From Turbatrix aceti (taxonomy: Eukaryota > Nematoda > Chromadorea > Rhabditida > Panagrolaimidae): a stretch of 64,000 bases of DNA. The translations under genes and the position numbers were made by a program. Of this stretch, positions 22,301-34,695 are shown in pieces (within the stretch, counting starts at the first letter, position 1; each line of letters begins with the position of its first letter). The stretch spans positions 5,022,001 through 5,086,000 of the forward strand of contig OZ017766.1 of the NCBI GenBank assembly GCA_963969345.1. Reading direction: 5' to 3'. Below the pieces are notes generated by a model, which did no database searches, was not told the DNA's origin, and saw only the letters and a program-made list of their open reading frames with translations.

Positions 22301-25300
22301 AACAACTTCGAGATTTTACCCTGGAAAAGTGGATTGAAATCGCCGAAAAAGGAAATTGGTCTGAAATGAGTTTGGTTGTAAAAGAGTTTGGAACTGCCGG
22401 ATACTATCTCGGCGTTTTGAATGGCAAAGGATTCAAAAAAGCTGAAATTCTATTCAGCGAACTTCTTCGAAATGTCAAATACGTTCCCGAAATTCATCTC
22501 GCTCGAATGGTTTTAGCAATTTGTCTTTTGGAAGTTGAAGAAAAAAACTATGAAAAGTATATCAAAAAATTCGAATCGGTGCTCAAAAAAGGAAATAACT
22601 GGAAATGTCAAAATTTGAAATTGGCGGATAAACATGCAACATTAATTACAAGCGAAGCCATGCAAAAGGAGTTTCGCGAGTTTGTTGGAATTCCTCTGGA
22701 TTTCTATTTGCCAGGCTGCAATAACAGCAGAGAGATCGACGATCTCGAAAGACTCGTTGTTGGTCAACACGATAAAACAGATGAAGAAAAAAGAAAACGT
22801 CGAAAAACTGCGCGAAAGTTCTGCGGCTACCTGAAACAAATGGAGCAAAATGTAGCAAGCACACGTGCTTGTCAGTTGCTGATTGAATTTGACAAACATT
22901 TGTATGAACTATGTGGCAAGAAACTGCGAATAACCCAGAAAATGGCGGTTTTATGTGCCGTAGAATCGGAAAAACACGTTCTCGAACAGGTGAATACAGG
23001 TGAGGGAAAGTCGCTTATCATTGCCGCCATCGCAGTGATCCGATGCAAACGAGACAAACAGAAAGTCGACATAATTACGAGTTCACCTGTGCTCGCACAA
23101 AGAGACGCCGAAGCCATGAAACCGCTTTTTGAAAAATTTAAATTAACTGTTGGCCACAATTGTTCTGAGAATATCGAAACACGCAGAATTGAATACACCA
23201 AAAACATAGTATACGGTGATATTCATAACTTTCAACGAGATTTTTTGCTCCAAAATTTTCTTGGAAATACTACGATGGGCAGCAGGACTCGTGACGTGGT
23301 CATTGCTGACGAAGTTGACAACATGCTGCTGGACAATGGAAACAATATTTTGTACATGTCGCATGAAGTGCCTGGTCTCGACATTTTAAATTCGCTGCTG
23401 ATTTATATTTTTGAAAAAGTTCACGAACCGGTATTCAATGGCCAGAACAACAACGGTGAACGCATGCAATCTGAATTTGAGACCGATACTATCGTTGCAA
23501 ATATGTTAGAACACATTTACGGCAGATTTTCGCTGGAAGACATGAATCAATGCGTCTGCGACAACGAAAAACACATGGCCAATGATGTTCATGATTTTCT
23601 AATTCGGAAGAATGTGATTGACGCTGATGGATATTTGTTGATAACTTCCAAACCAAAAATTGAAAAATTGGGTTTGAAGCTTGCAAAAAAGTTTAATCAA
23701 CAAGTGGCTCAGAAAGTTGTGACAGTTTTAACGATAACGGTGGAAAGAAAATGCGAACTTGCACTGCCGACATATTTGCGTCCGTATGTGAAACGAAAAA
23801 TCCGAGTATTTGTCAAAAACTGCAAAAATTCCATGAACTACGAAGAAGATGATCAGTACGTTATTGACATCAAAAACAAAAATCCAGATTCTGAAACCGA
23901 GCCTCAAGTCATCATCGTTGACAAAAATACGGGGGCCGATCACGCGTCATCGACGTGGTCAGATGCACTCCATCAATTCCTGGAACTCGCACATGGATGC
24001 AGGATTTCACCCCTCAGTATGAAGGCTGTTTTCGTATCCAACGTTGTGTACATTAATGGATACAAAATTCTAAATGGCCTTAGTGGAACCCTGGGATCTG
24101 ATCAAGAAAGCAAAACGCTGATCGAGTTGTACGGTGTGGACGTTATCAGAATTCCGACATTTCAGCCGCGACTGTTTTACGAACACGCCCCAATTTTGGC
24201 CAAAGATGAGGCAAAGTGGTCAAAATGCATCTACGATAAGATAAATGATCAAATCTCGGCTGGAAGATCGTTACTCATTATTTGTAATTCTATCTCAGAT
24301 GCCAAGATGCTGCAAACAAAAATCACAAAATTGTACAGTGAAGAACAGAATCCATCTTTGGTGCAGAAAAATTGCTTTGAAAATGTGGCAATGTACACTC
24401 GAAGCCGGCATGAATTTGAATTTGAAAACGAAAAAGAATTTGATCCGGGAAGGGTGATTATTGCGACGAATCTTGCGGGACGTGGGACGGATATTAAACT
24501 TAGCAAACAGTTAATTGTGAGTTTCAAAAAAATTTTTTATCAGTTCAACAAATTTTTTATTAAAAAATAAATTTCAGAAAAACCGCGGTCTGCACGTTAT
24601 CACAGCATTCATTCCAAAAAACGCTCGAATCGAAGAGCAAGCTTTCGGCCGAGCCGCCCGCTCCGGCCAACCCGGATCAGCCCAAATTATTGCCAGGATC
24701 CAAGGAAAACAGTCAATCTTTCAGTTCAAAACGTCTCGGGACAACGACGAAGCACATAGACTTTCAGAACTCAAACTTCACTTTAAATACCACACTGAAA
24801 TCGAAGAAGGCTGTCTGAAGAAGTTCAGCAGTCACTACGCCAACGTGCTCTGCGAAATACATTCTGCCAAGACTGCAGGCAACGAAATGCGGACGCCGGA
24901 ACAAATTGTATACTTTGCCGTTCTCGACAAATGGGCCATGTGGTTGGAAGAAAGAGAGGACCTCATCGAAAAGTGCAAAAAAATGAACACAGAAAAAAAG
25001 CGCGATCGGGCGAAAGATGACATTATCCAATCTGTTGATAAGTTTTTGAGCCATCACACACTCAACGTTGAAGAAGCGCCGAAGACGTGGCTCGATTTTC
25101 CACAGTCACTGATAGCACTTGGACTACACGAAGCGACCAAGAACAAAGATTTCAAAAAAGCGTTCGAATTATTCGATCAAGTTATCGACAATGATCTGCA
25201 GTTTGCGGCCGAAGCGTATTATTACAAAGCGTGCTTCAGCATGAAATCCAAAAATAACAAAGAAGGCGATCACATCAATGTTGCGTTGGCAGAAAAATAT

Positions 25301-28300
25301 TTTCATATTGTAAGTTTTTTTTAATTCAAATTTTTGAGGCCATCGAGCCGAGCATGGCATATTTTTTAAATCCAATTTTCGCAACTAAAAAAATTGTTGG
25401 CGACAAGCAGAAAATATTCTAAAAATTGTGTAATTTTGTAATACAAAAATATTTTTGGTTCGGCTCAAATTTTTTTGTTCTTACTGAGTTTTTTATTGAA
25501 AATTATATATTTATGTATCTAATATAACTTCCATTTCAGTCACGAACTCTCTTCGCAAATCGTTTATCAGCGTGCATCAAAGAATGCTCATTTATCACGC
25601 AATTTGTTACGGATTTAAACAAAAAATGCACAAAATCAAAGGGATTTGAAAAACAACAAACGGCCATCGCAGATAACATCACCACGGTCATCAACAACAT
25701 TGATTGGATAATTGGGATTCCCTGCACGGAAGACATGTTTGTGAACCAAAATATCGACCAAGCTACCAGCGCCAGTCTCTACGATATATTCTCTACGATA
25801 AGGTTTGTGATTGCGCCTTCCGTGTACATTAACCACAAGCCTGAGCCATTGCTGCTACGGAATCTTCACGACGCTTATGGCATGTCAAACAAAGATATTA
25901 CACAGGCTTTTGCTGAAATCAAGCGGAACACTTTAACTTATTTTCGAGATCCTGAAAAATCTGAAAACAAAGATTCTCAAAGAGATTTGCACGAAGATGA
26001 AAGCAATGCTTTTCGCTGTGCCGTCCGCCATGATTTGGAGGAGAGAATTCATCTTTCCAATAGTCAGGCATTTTTCACTGAATTACACGAAAATGGAGTG
26101 ATCAAAACAAAAATGCATTTAAAATACGCAGATCCAAATCATGAAACTGAAGTTGAAAATGCGATTAAAGCTTCGGATATTCAGTCGGTGGCTTTACCGG
26201 ATAAGGGACATTTTCTGACGATCAACAACAGTGTCAGAGAAGGCCGACTCTACTACAATGTTTCGGCCATTGAAAACCTGAATGTTCCCGACCTGCAAAA
26301 CAAAATGCTGGACGAATTCATCGGCGAAATCTGCCAGGACACCTTACAAAATAAGTTTGCCTACTTCACAAAATTTGACGGTGTTACAGTAACCGAATTG
26401 GCTGACTACTTTGAAATCAGCCTTGCCGGAGCAGCCTGGATTCTGCAAACAATGGAAGAACACGATATTCTGGACCATCAAAAAATCCAAAAAACGCGTA
26501 TTACAACGAACAACCAATTATGGGAAGAAAAAGTCGAAAAATATTTGAGCGACCAGGATAAAATGAATCCGAACGACAAATATTATAACAAAATTCATTA
26601 TGAGCGATTATCAAATCTCCGCAGACTTCGTACCGTCAAAGACCTGCAGCATCTCTCGGCATCGCTCTTGAAACAGGAATGCGAGATACAGAACGAAGAA
26701 GAGCTTCGAGAATTATACCAATGGTTGCAGAACGAAAAAATCATCGAAGACTACGATCAAGATATTTATCGTCTCAATAACCGTTTGGATTTTTCGCATC
26801 TGCCAAAATCCATTGCGGATAGTGTCGACTTTTTTCTGTCAAATAAGTTTGCGTATTCATTTGGAATCGAAAGACTCACCATTGATATGGATGCCGCGAC
26901 CGACGATGCCGAAAACCGAGCAATATTTCACCAAATTCATCTGCCAAAATATCCATACACAGAATTCTTCAACGATCTCGAAACATGTGGATTTGTAATT
27001 TCGCCGCGCATTGTCACAAATGAATTCGAAAATCTCGACAACGATTGCTACGATAACTTTGAGGATATTCAATCAACGTTATGCAATTACGCATCCAAAC
27101 TCCTACACGAAACCGAATATCATCTAGATTTTAATTTCACCGAACAGTTTATAGCCGATCAAAATTTGCCTGTAAACGCCGAAATCAAACACGTCCTCAA
27201 TCGTGGTCTAAAACTCGTCATGGGAGTATCGACTGAGAAAAATGAAATGTGGTCAGGTTTTGCCAACGTTATTAACGTAGCATCAACAATTTTTAACAGA
27301 ATTAAAAAAGTCGGATGTTGGCTGTTCCAAGTAGCATCAGATATTGGAAATTGGATCAGCGACCACACAATCAAACCTCTCTCAAAATTGGCTGCAAAAC
27401 TTTGCATTGGAACAAAAGAAAAGCTTGAGAAATACATCACGGCTTTTACCAGTAGTGAATTATTCCAAGGCGTAAGTAAATGCGTCAAAACCATCGGAAA
27501 ATTTGTATGTCCCATAATTTCTACGATCGGAGACATCAGCATCAAATGCGTCAACGGTATTGTTGAAAATGCGAAAATGATTGGCAACAAAGCTAAAAAT
27601 CTGGCTGTTGAAATCGGTCAGAAAGCTACAGAACTGTATCAAGACGCCAAAAATATTGTCACGTCGTTGGCAGAAGGAATATACAATTCTCAAATTGTGC
27701 AGATGGCAATTAACACTGCTGTAGAAGCTATAAATGTAGCAAAATACGCTTACAGAAAAATGTCTGCACTCGTCAAAGCCGCACGCGAAACCTACGAATA
27801 CTACAATCAATGCAGAGTTCACGCACGCAAAATCGCGCAACACGATGGTCTGGGCATTGATGAGTACACCATTCTTCGGACGTACGTTGAAGCTGGCGAC
27901 ATGGCTGGCGAGGAAGAACCGAGTGACGACGTTTTCAAAAAAGTTGGTTTTTTTATTTTTTTTAAACATGTTGCTAAATATTAAAAAAAAAATTAAGAGG
28001 CTGGCAAAGCACCTTGCATCAATGCATGAAAAAGCTTTTTCGGATCTTCGACAACAAATTGAGTCGCACCTCAGATTGGAATTCGCGAACTATTATCAGG
28101 TGGAAGAAAACGAAATCGACGAAAAATTGGTCCAGGCATTTTTAAGCGGCACTTTGAGCGTTTCTTCGTTCAAAAAAGAACTCGAAGAACAGTACGCCAG
28201 CGAGAGTCAAAAAGTTCGAATTGTATTTACCCATTTGATGGAACAATATGCCTACTACGAAGCTCCTCTCGATGGCATGCAAATGCCGGACTTGGAAGTG

Positions 28301-29050
28301 AACTTCTCATTTGACAGTCTCGAAGGCATTACTCGAACCATTGCCATGGATTACGCCACCGAAGTTAAAATGGCCGAAAACGACGCACCCAAAATCAAAC
28401 CCAGCAAAAAACATCGCGAAAACGCAGACAAATTGACCGAAATGATGGCATCTTTGCTTTGTCAACAAATTTCTGGCACCAGTTGCAATATCTTTGTCAA
28501 AACTACGGCAAAACATTTGGAAAACTTTTTGGTGGAATTACGCAAGCCAGACAATGCGTCAGAATTCAAAGAATTTGATGAGGAAGACAAAAAGATGAAA
28601 AAAACAATTACCGCCTACGAAACAGAAGCTGATGTCAAAAAGAAAAACAGTTCTATGTTGCTCGAATTCTACCGTACTATGCACGATGCCATCGGATCCA
28701 ACAATAGTGATGCACTCAAGGCAGCGATCAAACACGGCATCCCTCTTCCAATCAGTGCACTCAAAGAAATTCTGCCGGCTGTGAGCAAGATTTTGGGAAA
28801 AAAATTAGCGATCAGAACAAACGATAATACGGTATACGGATCGATTCCTGCAACGCTGAAGAAAATGAGCGACGTTTTGGGATGCATTTTTACAACAAAT
28901 GGAGACTATCTGAAGTCCAAACAGGCTGGCATCTATGCGGAGGAAAATGGCATCGATGCATGTCTCTATGAACTGATTGCAGGTGTCAAAGGTAGCAACA
29001 AGATCCCATCCCCTGAGGCGTTTCGGCAACTTTTGATTGATGCTCTTTAA
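19352..29050 (+). CDS. Giant eukaryotic SecA-like ATPase
   Basis: Eight exons (19352-19985, 20055-20240, 20299-20489, 20541-21759, 21818-24516, 24578-25309, 25540-27942, 27998-29050) encode 3,038 residues. Residues about 320-490 hold Gly-rich collagen-like runs (GENGEDGGDG, GNDGKPGKPG). Residues about 1110-1730 form a complete SecA motor: TQKMAVLCAVE, Walker A NTGEGKS (near 1136), Walker B IADEVD (near 1239), GLSGTLGSD, NLAGRGTDI (near 1631) and QAFGRAARSGQPG. Bacterial SecA drives preproteins through SecYEG; no SecY partner is expected here, so the substrate is unknown. A TPR-like pair follows near 1830-1885. The last 1,150 residues are unrecognised, with winged-helix-like segments and a hydrophobic helical region near 2455-2650. 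Large SecA-like proteins are known from rotifers and arthropods. AT-rich codons contrast with neighbours, yet introns are spliceosomal. Confidence 0.85.
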
Positions 29051-29939
29051 TTTTTTTGCGATACAAATGTAATATTTTGTAATATTTTAACAGTTGAAAT
29101 TATTTTTTTTTTGCATTTTGTACTTTTTTGTCATTATATTTTTTGAAGTTTTTATGTCCTGAAAAAAATAAAATCATGCCGTTTTCCATTTTTGCGCAGT
29201 TCTTTGACCACTTTCCCAGACAAAATGATTTTATGGCATTGCTTTATGCGTTTTACCTCGTTACCCATTCCCTCATCGCCGCGCCGTTATTTTTTTCAGA
29301 GAGATACAACTTTTTCGTCGCAACGATGATTGAATGATGATCTCCGCATGCACAACATATCCCTCCTCGTTTGCCGTAATTGTGCAATTTGCCATTTTAA
29401 ATCGCACCGAACGAAGAAAAAAAAACTTGTTCACAAACAACATGGCCTTGAGATCCGAGTCGGCTGTGCCGTGGCTGACTGCCTGACAAATTATTGCCCC
29501 CTTCGTGTCGAGATGATTGCTCGCTCTCGATCGGGGTTGCAATTTTCTCTTACACTCAAGAATGGAGAATGAATGGAGAATGGCACTTGCATGCATGTGA
29601 ATTCGTGTATCGTTGGCATCAAATTGCCATTTAGTTAGCACCCAATTAAACCAGTTACATTTTTCTCCCTTCACAAATCGCTGGTTAGCCAGCCCCGTTT
29701 GTAACGAGATACTGCCACCTGGTGTCCATGACATGACACATATGGCGTCATTTTGGCACGCCAGAACATCCCTCAGGAGAGGGGAGAAGGCTAATTGCGC
29801 ACACTTATCCCCTCCAGATGTTTGTTTACCGGCTGTAGACAGGTCCATGATCGGATACATACATAGATGCTAGCTGCAAAAGTGTTGAAGACAAATTTTA
29901 TTTGAGGAAAAACGAAATTGCACCTGAAGTAAGAAAAAA
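29051..29939. other. 3' flank of the SecA-like gene and spacer
   Basis: AATAAA at 29167-29172, about 117 bases after the stop, is the likely polyadenylation signal. The remainder has no recognised gene. A 195-codon minus-strand open frame at 29273-29860 shows no domain and was left out. Confidence 0.4.
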
Positions 29940-30135
29940 ATTTTTGGAAAAATGTTATGCATCAAATTTGAAAAATTGAAAACAAATTTGTGGGAATAAC
30001 AATTTTTGTGGATTTTTTTGTTACTTTTCAAAATCAGATTTTTACGCATAACATTTTTTTGAATATTCTTTGTTACTTTTCGGGATCAGATTTTTGCAGA
30101 TAACATTTTTTGATGCATTTTTTGTTACTTTTTGG
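29940..30135 (-). repeat. GTTACT...AGTAAC interspersed repeat, cluster 9
   Basis: Mostly reverse-orientation units (TTGTTACTTTTCAAAATCAG ... ATAACATTTTTT), intergenic. Confidence 0.7.
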
Positions 30136-31394
30136 ATCTTGCAAAACTTTTATGAAACTTCTATAAATAATTTGTTTTCATTTCTAATTTCATAATAATT
30201 TTAGTTTAGTTACGTTGATCCCATAAATTTATGGATGGAATGCAAAAAATGATCTCCATCATTTCTTGCTCATTTTTCGGTTCGATCATTCACACCAGAT
30301 TACCCTCCTCATCCACTCCACCTCCAGGGATAGAAGAGTGGACGAAGGAGGAGGAAGCAAACTGCCCATCAAGTGCACTTATCCGCCCCAGATGTTGGTA
30401 TAGCTTTCGCCCCACATGCCAACAGAAATTACTCAAATTATATATTTTTTCCCTAAACCCCCCCTTTCCTTCATCAAGTTTTTTTTCGTCACAAACATTC
30501 CAGAAAATATTTCAAATTGTGGTTTTTGAAAAAGTATTGCACCTTCGCCGACAACACAAAAAATTACGCAACAGATACACAAAAAATAAAAGGTACAATA
30601 CTTTTACTCTCGGTAAAACCTGTTTTTTTGCCGCCAAACTCAATAAAAAAAATGTTGTTTCTATCTATCACGGTGATGAAGAAGCAGCGGTCTTGTCTTG
30701 TCGTGTCCTCTTCCCGCTTTCCCTCAAGCTTTCTCCCACACCCCACCGAAAAAAAACAGGTTTTTGGCGCGGTTTTTTTTCACTGTCTGATTGCGGCAAA
30801 AAATAGCAGTGAAAGTTTTGGGTGTTTTTTTTTGTTGTCTGAGTTCGTGGTTGGGGTTACATGACTCAAGATAGATGGCTACTTCAATGGCGGGGTTGCA
30901 TACATGCTTTTATATTTTTTTCCAGAGAAGACAAAGAAAATTTGCACGATAACCCCGCGCGCGCGTGTGGACAACTTTCTGTTTTTCCGTGCCCCCTCAG
31001 CATGATGCTCTTGTTCTTCTTCTTCGACGACGAAGACGACGAAAACAAGCAATTGCAAGCCACGAAGCTTTTGGCGGGAAATTGATGTGAAATGAGAGTC
31101 GTTAGGACGGCTTGTTTTGCAAATATTTTCTGTTTTCACTTTTCTTACCTTGAAAAGATGCCAAGTGGCCGCTTGGATGCTTCGCTGGTCGTAAATTATT
31201 GCCATAGCAATCACCGATACGAAACACAACTCGTCAACAAATTGCGCATAAACTGGCGAAGAATAAATGCACTACTGCGCAAAGTTATGAGGTCATAATT
31301 TATTGGTTCGCGCTATTTTATTAGGCACTTTTTGAGATCTATGACTTACTGTACAAAATTGGATTAAAATGGATAAATATTACAAAAGTTTGAA

Positions 31395-31540
31395 TACGAA
31401 CCTAAAAAGTAACAAAATATTTACGAAAAAATGTTTCATGCAAAAATCGGATGACCAAAAGTAAAAAAACGAGAACCAAAAAATGTTATACACAAAAATC
31501 TGACTGTAAATGGAAGTAACATATGCGACAAAAATATGTA
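31395..31540 (+). repeat. GTTACT...AGTAAC interspersed repeat, cluster 10
   Basis: Two to three degenerate units (AAAAGTAACAAAAT, GTTATACACAAAAATCTGA, GAAGTAACATAT). Confidence 0.55.
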
Positions 31541-32434
31541 ATAAGTTTAAACCGGTTTTTTTAGATCTCAAAGATCGCATAATAACGAACTGTTTCAAGT
31601 TGAAAAAACTTTTTGAGCGACTTGGACTTATTTGACAAAATATTTTTTATGTTTGATATTAAAATTTGAAATTTTTACAGTAACAGGGGCTGTGAAAATT
31701 TGGTAAAAAAATTTTATTGCATATTTTTTCCAATTTTTGTATGCACATTACACTTTTCTTGACTCTGTCAAAGTCCAAGTCATGGTCAAGAAAAGTGCGC
31801 TAGATTAGCCGATCTTGGCAAACATTGCTCCGAACTACGCCCGGGTAACTAAGACCCACAAAGAGTTCGGCGCCGGTGCCGAAGAAAGAAAGAAGAAGTG
31901 TACTCATCTGGTTGTTGAAAGGTAAAAGTTCAGAAAGCCGAAAAGCTATCACTGTTCTTGCTCGCTTTGCTCGCTCGTTGCCCTGATTTATGATCTTGCT
32001 TCTGCTTTTGCAGCACTGATTGGCCATTAATCGCCCGCCGTGTCCATTGCAACCACATTTGAAACAAAGTTAATGGCGGCTTGAAAAGAAGAGGCAAAAA
32101 GGATCTCGGCGTGTCGCAAAGCCAGTCGCAAACCCGGCATTGTCAGCAAAAACTTTTTAGTGCCGGATGGATGGGTCACATTAGGCTACGCTTGGTCAGT
32201 TGAGGACAATGGACTCAGATAGATTGGTTTACGGCAGGGCAGGCATTCTCTTTTCTTTTTTTTAATCTAGACAATGGAGACCCCACATGGAGTAGGTATT
32301 TAGTGAGGATCAAAGGAGTGCCGTCATTTTGATGTTTACAGGTTTTTCTCGGGGTTCTCGGAAAGTTAGGGAATTGGATGCAGAAAAAGAAAAAAAGCTA
32401 ACGTAAAATTAAGATTTGCTTATAATTTCACGGA

Positions 32435-32620
32435 TTTGAAAACATAACACTTCGCGGAATTTTTTTGTTACTCCGCATAACATTTATCATTCGCAAAATG
32501 TTACTTTTCAAAATCAGATTTTTGGTAGTAACATTTTTTGACCGCTGTTTTGTTACTTTTTGTTTTCAGAATTTTATGAATAACACTTTTTGGTCGTTTT
32601 TATGTTACTTCAAGTGAACC
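32435..32620 (-). repeat. GTTACT...AGTAAC interspersed repeat, cluster 11
   Basis: Four reverse-orientation units (TGTTACTTTTCAAAATCAGA, GGTAGTAACATTTTTTGACC and similar), intergenic. Confidence 0.7.
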
Positions 32621-34695
32621 ACTCATTTTTCTTCCAAATTTGATTTTCACGTCAGATACGGTGAAAATTTGTCAGATTTTTCTTCCCGTTTTCCAGACAC
32701 CCACAATTCCCGATAAAAATTCGCATCAATCTCGTAAAAAGATAATCTCGGACGATCTATACAAATGCATAACTCATCTTGCCAATCCAGTCTTCTTCTT
32801 CTTCGCCAAGCCAACAACCAGCCACTGACCGAGTCAGCTGTTATAGCTGTTATATATTTTTTGGTGGTTCGTGCAGCACTTCTTCTGGTTGCGCAAGCAG
32901 GCGAGGAGGTCAGTCGACACACACACACACATACACTCTAGTTTTTTCTCCATCTTGCACACAATTGCATGACAGGTCATTTCTGGTCACAGTTGTCTTG
33001 CTGTCGTCTGCCGAGTTATATCCTGGCAATGAAATTGAGCAACCAAGTGGTTCCAGATGATGAATGAACTGTCGCCAGAGTGGGTGACGTGGGACAATTT
33101 GTTGTGTAATACAAATCATGGGTAATCGAGTGTCTGTGTAAAAACATGACAGTAGTGTGTTTTATGATTTTTTTGTAAACTTCTGAACTGTACTTTTGGC
33201 AAAAAAACGCTTCATATAATTTTTTTTTAATACAAAAAACATGCCACCCCAAATAATTTTTAGACCACCCAGAAGCCAATTTTTTTGACCTCCCAAAAAG
33301 GTCGTCGGCATTTTATCCTTTTATCCATCATTGGACAAGATGCAAAACGTGCGCCGAGCCGATCTTCTTTGTCCTTGTCCTAAATGGCTTAGCGACGCTT
33401 CCTCACTGTCATTAGCCGGGAATAAAGGCAAAATACGACAAAGGATTACCCGACTTTGGCACACAACCCAAGCGAGACTCGTTTCCTCGCCGCCTGCGCA
33501 GTGCTCAGTGCTTAATGAATTAATGAGGATGCCATCACCCTCTTTCACTCCACTTCCGACGACTGATGACTCTCGAGCCAGCGTATCGGGTCACAGAGGG
33601 TCAGTCGGCCGCCGTTTTTTTCCTCTGTTGCTTCGATATAATGTATGCAAAAAAAGAACAGAGGAAGAAGAGTATTGCATTCATTCGTTTGGTTGGATCG
33701 GTCCCTGTTTGTTTATTTTACATATATAAATGAGGCCGACGATGGATTGGCCCGGCTGCGCTATTGAAACTCAAAACGAACTCTCTTTTATTTTATTTTT
33801 TTGGCGCCGAGATCGAGAATCAATCGATTTTTTTCTGACGACGGCAATTTTTTTCATCCATTGAATTTTTTCTTTTGTTCCAAAATTGAAATAAGTAAAA
33901 AACCGAAAAAATGTTGATCGAATATTTACCAAATATTTTTTTTGAACGTTACGTAACGATAAACTGCATGCCAAGTGACCCATGACCACACACATCGCCG
34001 ACATCGGCCGCCGCAGAAAAAAGATAAGCAAGCAAGCATCCACTCGAAAACAAAACCAAACTGATCAAGAACGAGCGATAACTTTGAAGGCATTCATTCA
34101 TTCATTCGTTCGAGAAAGGTATTATGGCTACCCTATACTTTTCCTTGTCGGCCTTGACTTGGGCTCGAGAATGATTATGCACGCATGCTTGCCTGTCTTT
34201 CCTATCCTCTTATTCTACTAAACTGCGCAATAGATGACTCTGACCTTGATGCCGTTGAGCAACAACGACCCGGTAAGGGCACAAAACCCTTCAAAAAAAT
34301 GATGCCAACAAACGAACAAACTCGTAGATGAATAAAAAAATCATTTTATTTTTCTTCAAAAAATAAAAAATCTAGACAACATCAAAAGTGAATCAACAAA
34401 TTTGTAAAAAAAAGGAGGAAAAAAAACGTCAGTGAATGCAGGTGCATCCATGTCTCACGGAGAAAATCATGCGGACGTCTGAAGGCATATCGTCACTCTT
34501 GACACGCTTTTTTTCAGGTGGGTGAATAAGCATCGAGGACGGCCTGGAGGCGTGCATGGAAAAAAAAAGGAAGGATCAAAACAGCCAGAAGGAAGAAGGT
34601 CAAGTCAGCGTGACAACGACAAACAAATTCAATCGAATGTGTTGCGACTAGATAACACGGGAGGAAATAACCGCTGCTGCCGTTCAGCAGTCAGC

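Larger units (their letters stand above)
30136..34695. other. Long intergenic stretch with two further repeat clusters
   Basis: No gene could be supported. The stretch has short simple repeats (CA runs at 32917-32934, TTCATTCATTCATTCGTTCG near 34091-34110) and GTTACT-type repeat clusters near 31395-31540 and 32435-32620. The last 350 bp should be the 3' UTR of the CKI gene on the minus strand; a minus-strand AATAAA lies near 34345. The remainder may carry regulatory elements, which cannot be judged from one sequence. Confidence 0.4.

Noticed and set aside
29586..29640. AATGGCACTTGCATG... resembling the seed of the miR-228/263/183 family, with a downstream TGCCATT
   Set aside because: Only the seed and a few later bases fit. 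The possible stem is about seven base pairs with a large loop, not a normal miRNA precursor. Small-RNA data would be needed.
29273..29860. 195-codon open frame on - after the SecA gene
   Set aside because: Composition and residues look random. It overlaps several short frames on the other strand and lacks any domain.
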